Source of the DNA: JAHEGP01 sp963792875
GTDB taxonomy: Bacteria; Pseudomonadota; Gammaproteobacteria; Pseudomonadales; JAHEGP01
NCBI GenBank assembly: GCA_963792875.1
Contig: CAWBXV010000002.1
Location: forward strand, 930,001 to 994,000
Length of the DNA: 64,000 bases
Direction: 5' to 3'
Shown one piece after another: positions 48,179 to 58,526 of this stretch. The notes under the pieces were generated by a model that was not told where the DNA came from, made no database searches, and was given only the letters and a program-made list of their open reading frames with translations. A program made the position numbers and the translations under genes. How positions within the stretch are numbered: position 1 is the first letter of the stretch; the number at the start of each line of letters is the position of its first letter.

Positions 48179-49552
48179 TCAGCCGTCCTCGGGAGGCCTG
48201 CGTCGGAGCGTGGCGTTGCCATCGCGCAGCGGCTGCCTGCCGCCCTCTGCCGCAGGTCGCGACCTGGCCGTCGGCCTTTTCGTCGAGGGCTTCTTGCCGG
48301 GCTTGCGGGCGTCGCTCTTGTCGGCGACCCTGCTGGTCTTTTTCTTCTTGCTGCCGACGGCCTTGCCGGACGCCTTCAGCTTTTTCGGGCCGGTGTAAGC
48401 ACCCCGCACTGCCTTGATGAAGCGCTTTTCAAAGCGCTGTTTGAGGTAGCGCTCGATGCTGGACATCAGGTTCCATTCCGCCGGCGTGACCAGCGAGATC
48501 GCCAGGCCTTCGGCGCCGGCACGCCCCGTGCGGCCGATGCGATGCAGGTAGTCATCGCCCTTGCGGGGCATGTCGAAGTTGATGACCAGGTCCATGCCCT
48601 CTATATCCAGCCCGCGCGCGGCAACATCGGTGGCGATCAGCACGTTGATGTGACCCTGATTCAGGCGCGACAGCGCCTGCCGCCGATCCTTCTGGTCCTT
48701 TTCGCCGTGCAGTACATAGACCTTGGCCTGGCTCTGGCCCGCCTGGTGGGCCGTGATCAGGACACCGCCGAGACGATCGGCGTGCTCCCGGGTGTTGGTG
48801 AACACCATCGCCTTGGCGTAGGTCTCGTGCGCCAGCAGCCACAGCAGGATTTTTTCCTTGTGCGCTGCGTCATCGGCCGTGATGATCTGTTGCCGCGTAG
48901 TGGCGCTGAGCTCGCCGGCCGCATGCACGCGCAGCCGCTGCGGTTCGCGCAGGATGCGGCCTACCAGATCGTGCAGGGCGCCGCCACCGGCGGTAGCGGA
49001 GAACAGCAGGGTCTGGCGCTGGGCGCTGCAGGCATCGACCAGCGCCAGCACATCGTCACTGAAACCCATGTCGAGCATGCGGTCGGCTTCGTCCAGAATC
49101 AGCACTTCCAGGTCGACCAGTTCGAGGTGCCCGGCCTTGCGCTGCTCCAGCAGGCGCCCGGGCGTGCCGATCACGATCTCGGGATTCCTGCGCAAGGCGG
49201 CGGCCTGCTTCTTGAAATCCTCACCACCGGTGACGAGCGTGGCCTTGATAAAGGTGAACTGCGCGAGCAGCTCGACCTGCTGCAAGGTCTGCAGTGCCAG
49301 CTCCCGCGTCGGCAGCAGGATCAGCACCCGCGTCGCCGTGCGTGCCCGCGATTCCTGCAGCAGCCGATGCAGCGTCGGCAGCACGAAGGCAGCAGTCTTG
49401 CCGCTGCCGGTCTGCGCGGTGACATGCAGGTCGCTGCCGGCCAGCGCCGGCGGGATGGCGGCCTGCTGGACGGCGGTCGGCTCGGCAAATCCGAGCGTCG
49501 CGACCGCCTTCAGCAGGCGCTCGTGCAGGGAGAGTGCGGCGAACGCGGTCAT
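48179..49552 (-). CDS. DEAD-box ATP-dependent RNA helicase (RhlE/SrmB-like)
   Basis: 457-residue RNA helicase. All motifs are present: Q motif GFAEPTAVQQAAIPP, I AQTGSGKTA, Ia PTRELALQ, GTPGRLLEQR, II LDEADRML, III SATA, IV AMVFTNTR, V ATDVAARGLDI, VI HRIGRTGRAG. After the helicase core the C-terminal 90 residues are rich in Lys/Arg/Ser (KKTSRVADKSDARKPGKKPS), typical of RNA-contacting tails in RhlE-type enzymes acting on ribosome assembly or RNA decay. The start overlaps the stop of the secreted-protein gene upstream (ATGA). Confidence 0.92.
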   Translation of the reverse strand: MTAFAALSLHERLLKAVATLGFAEPTAVQQAAIPPALAGSDLHVTAQTGSGKTAAFVLPTLHRLLQESRARTATRVLILLPTRELALQTLQQVELLAQFTFIKATLVTGGEDFKKQAAALRRNPEIVIGTPGRLLEQRKAGHLELVDLEVLILDEADRMLDMGFSDDVLALVDACSAQRQTLLFSATAGGGALHDLVGRILREPQRLRVHAAGELSATTRQQIITADDAAHKEKILLWLLAHETYAKAMVFTNTREHADRLGGVLITAHQAGQSQAKVYVLHGEKDQKDRRQALSRLNQGHINVLIATDVAARGLDIEGMDLVINFDMPRKGDDYLHRIGRTGRAGAEGLAISLVTPAEWNLMSSIERYLKQRFEKRFIKAVRGAYTGPKKLKASGKAVGSKKKKTSRVADKSDARKPGKKPSTKRPTARSRPAAEGGRQPLRDGNATLRRRPPEDG

Positions 49553-50016
49553 CGGGGCTGCACGATGGCTTCAAGGGTGGGTTCATCGCCCGCGAAGGTC
49601 GTGCCGGTGATGCTGAAGTCGTCCAGCTCCATCACCGTGACCTTTCCCGGCTCGCGCGGCCAGTCGGCAACGAGCTTGCCGGTCGCGTCCAGCCAGATGC
49701 GGTAGCTGCGCTTTTTCATCGCCGGCAGCGCCATCATGCTGCGGATCATCGACGGCATGCCGCTGATATCGGTAATCGCCACCGCGTGCTGCGCATCCAG
49801 TACGGCCTGGCCCCGGTCGCCCAGCGCAGCCTTGAGCAACTTGCCGCCGTCCATGTCGTGGGTGAAATAGATGCGCCTGGTGCCGGCCGCCAGCGTATGC
49901 TCATGGCCGAACTGGTCCTGCAGGCGGACGGGCCCCACCACCTGCCCCGCCCACGATGCCGTCATGCCGACTCCGGCAGCGGTCGCGAGCAGGCTCGTCA
50001 GCAGCGATTTTCTCAT
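49549..50016 (-). CDS. secreted protein of unknown function
   Basis: 155 residues from an ATG; residues 1-23 are a signal peptide (MRKSLLTSLLATAAGVGMTASWA). The mature region begins VVGPVRLQDQFGHEHTL and has an overall pattern of alternating strands and helices with YFTHDMDGGKLLKAAL, reminiscent of thioredoxin-like folds but without a CXXC pair. I cannot assign a family with certainty. It overlaps the RNA helicase start by four bases, which suggests coupled translation, a surprising partner for a periplasmic protein. Confidence 0.6.
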   Translation of the reverse strand: MRKSLLTSLLATAAGVGMTASWAGQVVGPVRLQDQFGHEHTLAAGTRRIYFTHDMDGGKLLKAALGDRGQAVLDAQHAVAITDISGMPSMIRSMMALPAMKKRSYRIWLDATGKLVADWPREPGKVTVMELDDFSITGTTFAGDEPTLEAIVQPR

Positions 50017-50352
50017 AGTGTTCTCCAAGCTTGCATGCCGCCGCGCCGCCCTTGTCATCGAGCACCTCGCTGCCGCAGTTCAGTGCGGTGGTCGCTGCCC
50101 GGTGCGCGACCCTGCCCCTGAGCGCCCAACCATCGTTGCGTCCGGCGATGACACTGCACGGGTCAGCAGGCGCGCCCGCATGCCCGGTAGGTTTGCCGGA
50201 GCGGGTTCGTCAGCCCGCTGCGGCGCGAAAAAGGGGCACAGTATAATCAATTCCTGCTCAAGGTCCTCTGGCTGCGGCCTCGACATCGATGTTCGCGGTC
50301 GTTCGCCAGCATTATCCATGGCCGGTGCCATCGGCCACCGGGGCTGGCAGAA
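50017..50352. other. 336-bp region without a gene
   Basis: Between two minus-strand genes. It must carry the promoter of the secreted-protein/helicase unit. A consensus TATAAT on the plus strand (50242-50247) and an overlapping TATACT on the minus strand (50245-50240) are seen, but neither has a convincing -35 box. A GC-rich imperfect hairpin (about 50313-50334) lies just after the end of the upstream lipoprotein gene. I see no small gene with a ribosome binding site. Confidence 0.4.
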
Positions 50353-50817
50353 TCATTGTCTGAGCCGGGGTTCGGGGGCGAAATTGAACTCATAGATGCG
50401 CGCGGGCTCCTTTTCCCAGTCGCCGGCCTCGCCCCAGCGGGCCAGCGTCCCATCCAGAAAATACAGCCAGTAGGTCCGCTTGTCAGGGGCAAACGTCGCG
50501 GCGCCCATGCCCAGGGTGATGATGGTCAACGCCGTCTTGCCGGCGATTTCCCCGCTGGAATCGTCGTTGGGCAGTGCGAACAGGTACTCCCATACCTCGA
50601 TCTGCTGCGCGTACCGGTTGGTGATGGCACCCCTCACCACGCGGGGTTCTCCGAGCGCCGCTACGACGGCGTTCCTGGACATGCCGATAGTCAGCTGCCT
50701 CAACTGAGCGGATGGCGGCGTGGGCGTCGATGCGCAGCCGCTGGTGAACAGCAGCAGCGAAGTCAGGACGGCATACCCCGGAAGCGATCGTTGTAACCTT
50801 GCCATGCTTGCGCCCAT
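50353..50817 (-). CDS. small lipoprotein, SmpA/OmlA-like domain
   Basis: 154 residues from the ATG with AAGGA about seven bases upstream; another ATG is four codons further on. The signal ends in the lipobox FTSGC, so it should be a lipoprotein. The mature part LRQLTIGMSRNAVVAALGEPRVVRG matches the start of BamE/SmpA-like modules, followed by an aromatic strand region EVWEYLF and later YWLYFLDGTLARWGEAGDW. A hydrophobic Gly-rich stretch (TALTIITLGMGAATFAP) in the middle is unusual for the fold. Function unknown. Confidence 0.65.
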   Translation of the reverse strand: MGASMARLQRSLPGYAVLTSLLLFTSGCASTPTPPSAQLRQLTIGMSRNAVVAALGEPRVVRGAITNRYAQQIEVWEYLFALPNDDSSGEIAGKTALTIITLGMGAATFAPDKRTYWLYFLDGTLARWGEAGDWEKEPARIYEFNFAPEPRLRQ

Positions 50818-50961
50818 CACTGTCCTTGTGCTCGTTGATTCAGGGAGCTTAAACGCCTGCTGCCGCAATAGCCACTGGGCCGTGCCGGTGAAGCTCGCGC
50901 CGGTGCTTCACTTTCGGCCGGGCGCCGGCAGATGGCGCCTGCGCGGATGGTGGCGCTGCCG

Positions 50962-51708
50962 CTAGCGCCCCGACAGGAATCGCAGGCGCTGGAACGCGGG
51001 TTCCGGCAGCCAGCGCACCACCCACATCACCGGTCCCCAGAATCCCGGGACGTAGCGGCTGTAGCGGCGCGATTGCAGCGTATCGACGATGATCCGGGCC
51101 GCTCGCGCCGGCGTCGAAAACGAGAAGTCCTTGTCGTGGCTGTGGGTCATGGGAGAGTCCACGGGGCCCATCTTGAAGGTGTAGACCTCCACGCCGCTGC
51201 GCCACAGCCGCGAGCGCAAGCCCTGCAGGTAGAGGGTCAGCGCGCCCTTGGCCGCGCCGTAGGTATAGTTGCGCGGCCTGCCGCGCTCGCCGGCGACGGA
51301 GCTGATGACCGCGATCTTGCCGCGCCTGCGGCACTCCATGAGCCGCGATACCGCGATCAGCTGCGCCACGACTGTGGTGAAGTTGGTCTCGATCACCGCT
51401 TCTGCCAGCGCGAAGTCCGCCTCGGTGGGCGCCTGAGGTCCGAGCAGCCCATGGGCGATGAGCACGATGTCCAGGCCGTCGGCGGCCTCCCAGGCCCGGG
51501 CGATGAACTGCTGGGTCGCGGCGATATCACGGAAGTCGGCGCAGGCGCACCAGGCGCCGGCCTGGCCGACGTCGAGCAGCGTCTGCTGCAGCTTGCCGGC
51601 GTCCCTGGCCAGGAAGTAGAGCGTATTGGCGGGGGCGAGCAACCGGGCGACCGCCCTTGCGACCGCTGAGTTGGCGCCGATGATCAGGATCTTCTGCTGC
51701 TCGAGCAT
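50962..51708 (-). CDS. SDR-family oxidoreductase
   Basis: Short-chain dehydrogenase/reductase of 248 residues. The cofactor motif is degenerate (ILIIGANSAVARAVARLLA in place of TGxxxGIG), followed by LIAHGLLGP (NNAG equivalent), and the catalytic pair VISSVAGERGRPRNYTYGAAK with Ser, Tyr and Lys intact. The C-terminal part (PGFWGPVMWVVRWLPEPAFQRL) is hydrophobic and may touch the membrane, as in DprE2-like or decaprenyl-epimerase-like SDRs. The start at this ATG removes a long non-conserved upstream frame. It is divergent from the sulfotransferase gene. Confidence 0.8.
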   Translation of the reverse strand: MLEQQKILIIGANSAVARAVARLLAPANTLYFLARDAGKLQQTLLDVGQAGAWCACADFRDIAATQQFIARAWEAADGLDIVLIAHGLLGPQAPTEADFALAEAVIETNFTTVVAQLIAVSRLMECRRRGKIAVISSVAGERGRPRNYTYGAAKGALTLYLQGLRSRLWRSGVEVYTFKMGPVDSPMTHSHDKDFSFSTPARAARIIVDTLQSRRYSRYVPGFWGPVMWVVRWLPEPAFQRLRFLSGR

Positions 51709-51752
51709 GCCTTGCTGCCTCTTGCGCCTGCGTCGCGTGGTCGCCGTGCCGG

Positions 51753-51766
51753 GGCACGATCGTGCC
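51753..51766. promoter_or_regulatory. 14-bp perfect palindrome in the divergent gap
   Basis: GGCACGATCGTGCC, a perfect 7+7 inverted repeat, lies 45 bases upstream of the SDR start and about 80 bases before the promoter candidate for the sulfotransferase gene. A dimeric regulator could control both directions from here. Confidence 0.4.
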
Positions 51767-51845
51767 AGCCGACAATGGTAGCAGGGTCCGGGCCCGATGG
51801 CGGCGCTTTGAGCGGTCATCGCGGCTGAGGGTGGCTCCCCCGGGC

Positions 51846-51874
51846 ATGGCACAGAATGTTGAAATGTGCATAAT
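51846..51874 (+). promoter_or_regulatory. possible promoter of the sulfotransferase-aminotransferase unit
   Basis: ATGGCA (51846-51851, 4 of 6), a 17-bp spacer and CATAAT (51869-51874, 5 of 6), 57 bases before the ATG at 51931. Confidence 0.45.
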
Positions 51875-51930
51875 CAGTGCTTGCTGGGGCCAGGGGCCGC
51901 CAGGTCACAGCGTCGAGAAGGGAGCGCACG

Positions 51931-53115
51931 ATGCAGAGATTGCAGCAACTGACCCGTTACGCGGACTGGCTGGCGCCACTGCACGAGATTGCCATGGAGC
52001 AGGCCGGCCTGAGCGATTTTGGTGAGGATGACAGCTATCTGACCGGGCTGAGGCTCATCCTCGAGGCGCTCGATGAAGACTGCGACCTCAACGAGGCCGG
52101 TCGTTTCGCCGTGCCGTTCAAGCTGGTGCACTGCCTCAAGCAGCGCCTGCTGGCGGAGCAGGCTTTCAAGGAGCGGCCGGAGCTGCTGGAGCGACCCATC
52201 GAGCAGCCGCTGGTCATCACCGGACTGGTGCGCACCGGCAGCACGGCGCTGCACTACCTGATGGCGCGTGACCCCAACCGCCAGCATCTCGAGTACTGGC
52301 TGGCCGAGCACCCCATGCCCCGCCCGCCCGCGCAGACCTGGGACGATCTCGCCGGTTTTCAGGAGTCCCGGCACAGCCTGGAATTGATGTACCGGATGTC
52401 CCCGAAGCTGAAGGCCATCCACTACATGGCGCCGGACTGGCCGGAGGAGTGCGGGCATCTGCTGGCGCATACCTTCACCGACGACTACTGGCAGTGTACC
52501 CGCAGCGCGCCCCGTTACAATCGCTGGTACGAGGGCGTGGATATGGTGCCGAGCTACCGCCAGCACCGCAGGCTGCTGCAGTTGATCGGCGCCAACGAGC
52601 CCGACAAGCCCTGGCTGCTGAAGTACCCGGTACACATGAAGCACCTCGACTCGTTCCTGAAAGTCTACCCCGATGCGCGCATCGTCTGGACCCACCGCGA
52701 CCCGGAGGAGGTGATGTCGTCCTACGTCAGCCTGATCGCCGGTTTCCGGGAGCTGAGCGTCAGGCCGGAGCGCATCGATCGCGATGAAATTCTTCAGGAG
52801 CAGACAGCCATCTGGGCCAGCGCTGCCGAGCGGGCCATCGCGGTGCGCAAGGCGGCGCCGGAGGCGCAGTTCTGCGACGTCTATTTCGACGATTTTGTCG
52901 CCGACCCGGTGGGGACGGTGCACAATATCTACGAGCACTTCGGGATCGAGTGGACGCCGGCGTGCGAAGCGGCCCTGCAGCAGTGGCATGAACGCAACCC
53001 GCAGCACAAGCACGGCGTCCATGCGCACGACCGCAGCGGCTGGGAGAGTCAGGGTTGGCAGGTGCGGGAGCGCTTTGCCGGTTATCTGCGGCGGTTTCCG
53101 GCGCTCGTGCGCTGA
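51931..53115 (+). CDS. sulfotransferase-family protein
   Basis: 394 residues, Sulfotransfer_3-like fold, expected to move a sulfo group from PAPS to an unknown acceptor. The 5'-phosphosulfate loop is VITGLVRTGSTALHYLMARD; the 3'-phosphate loop is RIVWTHRDPEEVMSSYVSL. The surrounding pattern (NRQHLEYWLAEHPMPRPP, LKYPVHMKHLDSFLKVYPDA, YEHFGIEW) is common in large proteobacterial families that are annotated as sulfotransferases without known substrate. It is followed 24 bases later by an aminotransferase gene on the same strand, so the acceptor might be an amine or amino lipid; that is inference. Confidence 0.8.
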   Translation: MQRLQQLTRYADWLAPLHEIAMEQAGLSDFGEDDSYLTGLRLILEALDEDCDLNEAGRFAVPFKLVHCLKQRLLAEQAFKERPELLERPIEQPLVITGLVRTGSTALHYLMARDPNRQHLEYWLAEHPMPRPPAQTWDDLAGFQESRHSLELMYRMSPKLKAIHYMAPDWPEECGHLLAHTFTDDYWQCTRSAPRYNRWYEGVDMVPSYRQHRRLLQLIGANEPDKPWLLKYPVHMKHLDSFLKVYPDARIVWTHRDPEEVMSSYVSLIAGFRELSVRPERIDRDEILQEQTAIWASAAERAIAVRKAAPEAQFCDVYFDDFVADPVGTVHNIYEHFGIEWTPACEAALQQWHERNPQHKHGVHAHDRSGWESQGWQVRERFAGYLRRFPALVR

Positions 53116-53139
53116 GGTGGTCGAGCGGGTGGGTCAGCG

Positions 53140-54447
53140 ATGACGGGGTTTTCCTTTGCGCGCAAACCGCGCACTGCGCGCGAGCAGGCCTTGCTGGCGG
53201 CGTCGGAGCGGGTCATGGCCTGCGGCATCCGCGGTCCCAGCCTTCGCGCCGAGTACCAGATGGTGGTCGAGCGGGCGCAGGGGTCGCATCTGTTCGATTG
53301 CAGCGGCAATGAATACATCGACTACCTGCTCGGTTCGGGGCCGATGTTCATCGGCCACGCGCACCCCGCCGTGGTGGCGGCCGTGGCCAGGCAGCTCGAA
53401 GCCGGCAGCAGCTTTCTGCTGGGGAACGAGCCGGCGATCCGCCTGTGTGAGGCCATCGTCGCGGCCGTGCCCTGCGCAGAGAAGGTCACCCTGCACAACT
53501 CCGGCTCCGAGGCCACGCACTACGCCATGCGGCTGGCGCGGGCCTATCGCCGGCGCGACGTGATCCTCAAGTTCGAGGGCGGCTACCACGGCATGGGCGA
53601 CGACGCCCTGATGAGCAACCAGTGGACCTTCCGGCCCGCCGAGTTCCCCGAGCCGGTACCGAATTCGGCGGGCATTCCCGCCGGGGTGGCAGGCCAGGTG
53701 CTGGTCGCGCCGTTCAACGATCTGGATCGCACCGAACAGATCGTGCGCCGCCACGCCGATGCCCTGGGGGGCATCATCGTCGAGCCGCTGTGCCGCACGA
53801 CGCCCCCCGCACCCGGGTTTCTGCCGGGGCTGCAGGCGCTCGCCAGAGAGCTGGATATACCGCTGATCTTCGATGAGGTCGTCACGGGGTTTCGCCTGGC
53901 TTTTGGCGGCGCCCAGGTCCGCTACGGCGTGGTTCCCGACCTCTGCGCCCTGGGCAAGGCCATTTCGGCGGGTCATCCGCTGGGCGTGGTGGCCGGGCGC
54001 GCCGACATCATGGACCTGGCCGGAGCCGCCACCGCGATGACGCCGCGGCACGTGCGACTGACCGGTACCTACAGCGGCAACCCCGTCTCGGCCGCCGCGG
54101 CGCTGGCGGTGATCGAAGAGCTGAAAACGCCGGGGATCTATGAAGCGGTCGAGGGCAGGGGTCGGCGCCTGCAGATGGCGCTGGCGCGGTCGCTAGAACA
54201 GGCGGGAATAGCGGCGCAGGTGGTGGGGGAGGCCACGGCATTTCAACCCTGGTTCACCGCCGAAGCGGTTCGCGACCATCGCGGCACGCTGCGCGCCGAC
54301 TGGGGCCGCGGCCTGCGTTTTGGGGACCTGCTGCTGGACCGTGGCATCATCAAGGGGCATGAAAAGTTCTTTCTGTCGACCGCGCACACGGACGACGATA
54401 TCGACTACACCATCGGCGCCTTCGAGCAGGTCGCGGCGCAGCTTTGA
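53140..54447 (+). CDS. class-III PLP aminotransferase (glutamate-1-semialdehyde-aminomutase-like)
   Basis: 435 residues. Fold-type I class-III features: GNEYIDYLLGSGPMFIGHAHP, LHNSGSEATHYAMRLARAY, FEGGYHGMGDDALMS, FDEVVTGFRLAFGGAQ, and the PLP lysine at about residue 273 in LCALGKAISAGHPLGV. The architecture is that of HemL-like enzymes. It is not likely to be the biosynthetic HemL, as similar enzymes act as omega-aminotransferases. It follows a sulfotransferase gene, presumably in one operon. Confidence 0.82.
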   Translation: MTGFSFARKPRTAREQALLAASERVMACGIRGPSLRAEYQMVVERAQGSHLFDCSGNEYIDYLLGSGPMFIGHAHPAVVAAVARQLEAGSSFLLGNEPAIRLCEAIVAAVPCAEKVTLHNSGSEATHYAMRLARAYRRRDVILKFEGGYHGMGDDALMSNQWTFRPAEFPEPVPNSAGIPAGVAGQVLVAPFNDLDRTEQIVRRHADALGGIIVEPLCRTTPPAPGFLPGLQALARELDIPLIFDEVVTGFRLAFGGAQVRYGVVPDLCALGKAISAGHPLGVVAGRADIMDLAGAATAMTPRHVRLTGTYSGNPVSAAAALAVIEELKTPGIYEAVEGRGRRLQMALARSLEQAGIAAQVVGEATAFQPWFTAEAVRDHRGTLRADWGRGLRFGDLLLDRGIIKGHEKFFLSTAHTDDDIDYTIGAFEQVAAQL

Positions 54448-54526
54448 GGGTATAGCTTTGCGGGACAGGCGCGGCGGCGCCTCTGCGCTGCACGCTGCCG
54501 CGCTGTGCCGATGCCTGCAGGGGCTC

Positions 54527-56011
<1,485 letters not shown>

Positions 56012-56480
56012 CACAACCTCCTGCACGTGGCGGTCAGGGCTGGATGACGGCAGTAGCGAGACTCTATCCGGCGCGTGGCCGCGCTGAGAATTCAAGTTGC
56101 CGGGGGCGCACGCTGCAACGGTACGTCGCGGCAGGCAGGCCCCCGCCGTGGCGCGATCCGGCTTGCCCCACTTTTTCGAGTGTAACCGTTCTTGGGGCCG
56201 GATGTTTACCATTTCCGCTCAAACGGATCGGGCCCTGGCTCCGCGATGCCACCGGCGGCGGCGCAGTGCCGGCAGTCGGCCCGCGTCAGCGCGGCCAGCC
56301 GTTGTTCATCACATGGCTGGTGTCCAGAGCGAAGCCTGAGCCTCACTGCATAGCAGCGGCCGGGAGCAGGGCTGCAACATTGCCTTGAGCGCGGGCGCGA
56401 TCGGTTCTACAGTAGGCGGGGCAGCCATGACGGCGGCGGCCCGCCTTGGCGCGGGGCAGCGTAGCGAGGGGAGAATAATC
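56012..56480. other. 469-bp divergent region without a gene
   Basis: Separates pap (minus) from the GFA-family gene (plus). It contains the promoter-like pair at 56385-56413 and, closer to pap, nothing that resembles a good -35/-10 pair. No small gene with a ribosome binding site, repeat or hairpin with T-run is visible. Confidence 0.4.
56385..56413 (+). promoter_or_regulatory. possible promoter of the GFA-family gene
   Basis: TTGAGC (56385-56390), a 17-bp spacer and TACAGT (56408-56413), each 4 of 6 matches, 67 bases before the ATG at 56481. Confidence 0.45.
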
Positions 56481-56834
56481 ATGCAGACCTACCAGGCCAG
56501 TTGTCACTGCGGTGCCGTAGCCTTCACTTTCAAGGGGCCCGCCATCGACAGGGGGCTGCGCTGCAACTGCTCGCTGTGCCGCCGCAAGGGCGCGATGATG
56601 ACGCCCTTCACGTTTCCGCCGGCAGACCTCGAGGTGGCCGCTCACGAAGAAGCGCTGACGCTGTACGAATTCGGCACGGGTGTCGCCAAGCACTATTTCT
56701 GCCGGCATTGCGGCGTCTACACCTTTCACGAGACGCGGCGCCAGCCGGGACATTTTCGCGCCAATATCGGCTGTGTGGAGGGCGTGGACCCCTTCAACCT
56801 GCCGTGCGAGGTGTTCGATGGCGCTGCCCTGTGA
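56481..56834 (+). CDS. GFA-family (glutathione-dependent formaldehyde-activating-like) protein
   Basis: 117 residues with the zinc-binding cysteine pattern of the GFA fold: ASCHCGAVAF, CNCSLCRRKG and YFCRHCGVYTFHE. In the best-known member (Gfa of Paracoccus) it accelerates the glutathione-formaldehyde adduct; most short members have no known activity. The start is the ATG after GAGGGGAG, about eight bases away. A 57-bp gap separates it from the alpha/beta hydrolase gene. Confidence 0.85.
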   Translation: MQTYQASCHCGAVAFTFKGPAIDRGLRCNCSLCRRKGAMMTPFTFPPADLEVAAHEEALTLYEFGTGVAKHYFCRHCGVYTFHETRRQPGHFRANIGCVEGVDPFNLPCEVFDGAAL

Positions 56835-56891
56835 TGCCGGCGCCTGGCCGCGCGGCGTGCGGCGGTAGCGTGGCGCTGGTCCGCTAGGCGC

Positions 56892-57866
56892 ATGCTGCGG
56901 GGGCAGCCGGTGGTGGCCGTATTCCCCGCCAGCGAGGCATTGCGGGAGCGGGTGAGTCTGATCGAGTCCGGCCAGTTCGGCGTGATCGATGGCCGCTTCC
57001 CCCGGACTGCCGATGAACTGGCGGCCGCCAGAGCGGCGATGCTGCGCCTGCAGGCGACCCTTGGCGACCCGGGCTATGCCGGCGCAGGGCGGGATGTGCT
57101 GGTCGGGGCCGGGGGGGCGCGGGTGCCGCTGCGGGTCAGCGAGCCGCGCAGGAAACCGGTGCGGGGAGCGCTGCTGCACATCCACGGCGGCGGCTGGGTG
57201 TTCGGCACGGCGGCCATGATGGATGCCGTGCTCGGACCGCTGGCGGATGCCCTGGGCATCGCCGTGGCCAGCGTCGAGTATCGGCTTGCCCCGGAACACC
57301 CTTATCCTGCCGCGCTCGATGACTGCGAGCGCGCCGCGCTCGGCTGGGTCGACTACTGCCGCCAGCGCTATGGCCTGCAGCGGGTGGTGCTGGCGGGCGA
57401 GTCGGCCGGGGCGCATCTGGCCGCGGCGACCTGTCTGCGCCTGCGCCGCAGGCACGATTATCAGTTTGCCGGCGTCAGCCTCACCTATGGCCTGTACGAC
57501 TTCAGCAACGTGCTGCCCAGCAGGACCCTCGTCGACGGGCGCAATCTCATCCAGGACTCGCGCAGCTGCGCGTACTATGCCGACAGCTTCGTACCCGATG
57601 CCGCGCTGCGCGCCCACCCCGACGTGTCGCCGCTGCACGCCGAACTGACGGGCCTGGCGCCCGCCCTGTTCGCGGTGGGCAGCCTGGACCCTTTCTACGA
57701 CGACTCTGTGCTCATGCACAACCGCTGGCTGGCGGCCGGCAACCGCGCCTGGCTGCAGGTCTATGAGGGTGCTCCACACGGCTTTGATATGCTGGATATT
57801 CCTGAATCGCGCCACCTCGGCAGGCTGTACCGCCGCTTTATCCGCGATTGCCTGTCCCTGACGTGA
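56892..57866 (+). CDS. alpha/beta hydrolase, HSL-family esterase
   Basis: 324-residue cytoplasmic esterase/lipase. The HSL-family oxyanion motif is HIHGGGWVFGTAAM, the nucleophile elbow AGESAGAHLAA, and the probable acid and His in VGSLDPFYDD and YEGAPHGFDML. YRLAPEHPYPAALDDC is the family's second hallmark. The substrate is likely a short-chain ester. A ribosome binding site before the ATG is weak. No further link to the GFA gene is evident. Confidence 0.87.
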   Translation: MLRGQPVVAVFPASEALRERVSLIESGQFGVIDGRFPRTADELAAARAAMLRLQATLGDPGYAGAGRDVLVGAGGARVPLRVSEPRRKPVRGALLHIHGGGWVFGTAAMMDAVLGPLADALGIAVASVEYRLAPEHPYPAALDDCERAALGWVDYCRQRYGLQRVVLAGESAGAHLAAATCLRLRRRHDYQFAGVSLTYGLYDFSNVLPSRTLVDGRNLIQDSRSCAYYADSFVPDAALRAHPDVSPLHAELTGLAPALFAVGSLDPFYDDSVLMHNRWLAAGNRAWLQVYEGAPHGFDMLDIPESRHLGRLYRRFIRDCLSLT

Positions 57867-57890
57867 CGCGGTCCGGGACCCGCCCCGCGC

Positions 57891-58493
57891 TCAGCCCTCG
57901 TCGGGCGGGGCGCCGTGCTCGGCCAGGTAGTGCGCGCCGAGCGTCAGGGGGGTCGCAATCGGCTGGTGCATCTCGTAGATGCGCCGATAGCAGGTGCTGC
58001 GGATGACCCAGCGCCCCTCGAGCTTCTCGTAGCGATCCCAGTACAGCGCCGTGCCGCTGGTGAGATGCCGGTGGTTCAGCATCCACATGTGGTCCGCGAG
58101 GTACCAGATGCCCGTGGCCTCGGTGCTGCCCAGCAGCTGGATCTCCGGCGAGTGGCCGTTGTGCTGGCCTATCGACTGTCGGTGAAACGAGCGCTGCAAT
58201 GCCGTCAGATAGTCGTCGCGGCCCTGAAAGCGCCATTCGTAGCTGCCGCCGATGAAGTGGACGCTGATGTCAGGGTGGAACAGCGCTTGCAGTTCGTCCC
58301 AGTTGGCGGTATCCAGGCAGCGGAAGTAGGCATGCTTGAGCTGCTTGATCGCCTCGATGTCGAACAGCCGCTGGATGTCGCCCCGCAGGGCCTCGATGCC
58401 GCCCTCGGAGGCTGCCAGCGGCAACCCCGGCGCGATGCCCATGTGTTGCCGGGTGAGGCCGGGTGGCCGCGTATCCTCGGCGCTGTCGTCCAT
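57891..58493 (-). CDS. SnoaL-like / NTF2-fold protein (200 aa)
   Basis: Nuclear-transport-factor-2-fold protein: residues about 35-175 carry KQLKHAYFRCLDTANWDELQALFHPDISVHF, the opening helix and strand typical of SnoaL_4 members, and GIWYLADHMWML and RWVIRSTCYRRIYEMHQP in the sheet. Family members are dehydratases, isomerases or binding proteins in steroid or polyketide pathways. It is the last gene of a minus-strand group with a second NTF2 gene and two GAPDH genes. Confidence 0.75.
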   Translation of the reverse strand: MDDSAEDTRPPGLTRQHMGIAPGLPLAASEGGIEALRGDIQRLFDIEAIKQLKHAYFRCLDTANWDELQALFHPDISVHFIGGSYEWRFQGRDDYLTALQRSFHRQSIGQHNGHSPEIQLLGSTEATGIWYLADHMWMLNHRHLTSGTALYWDRYEKLEGRWVIRSTCYRRIYEMHQPIATPLTLGAHYLAEHGAPPDEG

Positions 58494-58526
58494 GGCTGCT
58501 ACCTCATGCTGCGCTGTTGGTGGGGA

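Noticed and set aside
50242..50247. Perfect TATAAT on the plus strand
   Set aside because: No -35 box at 16-18 bp on this strand and no plus-strand gene downstream; the neighbouring genes are on the minus strand.
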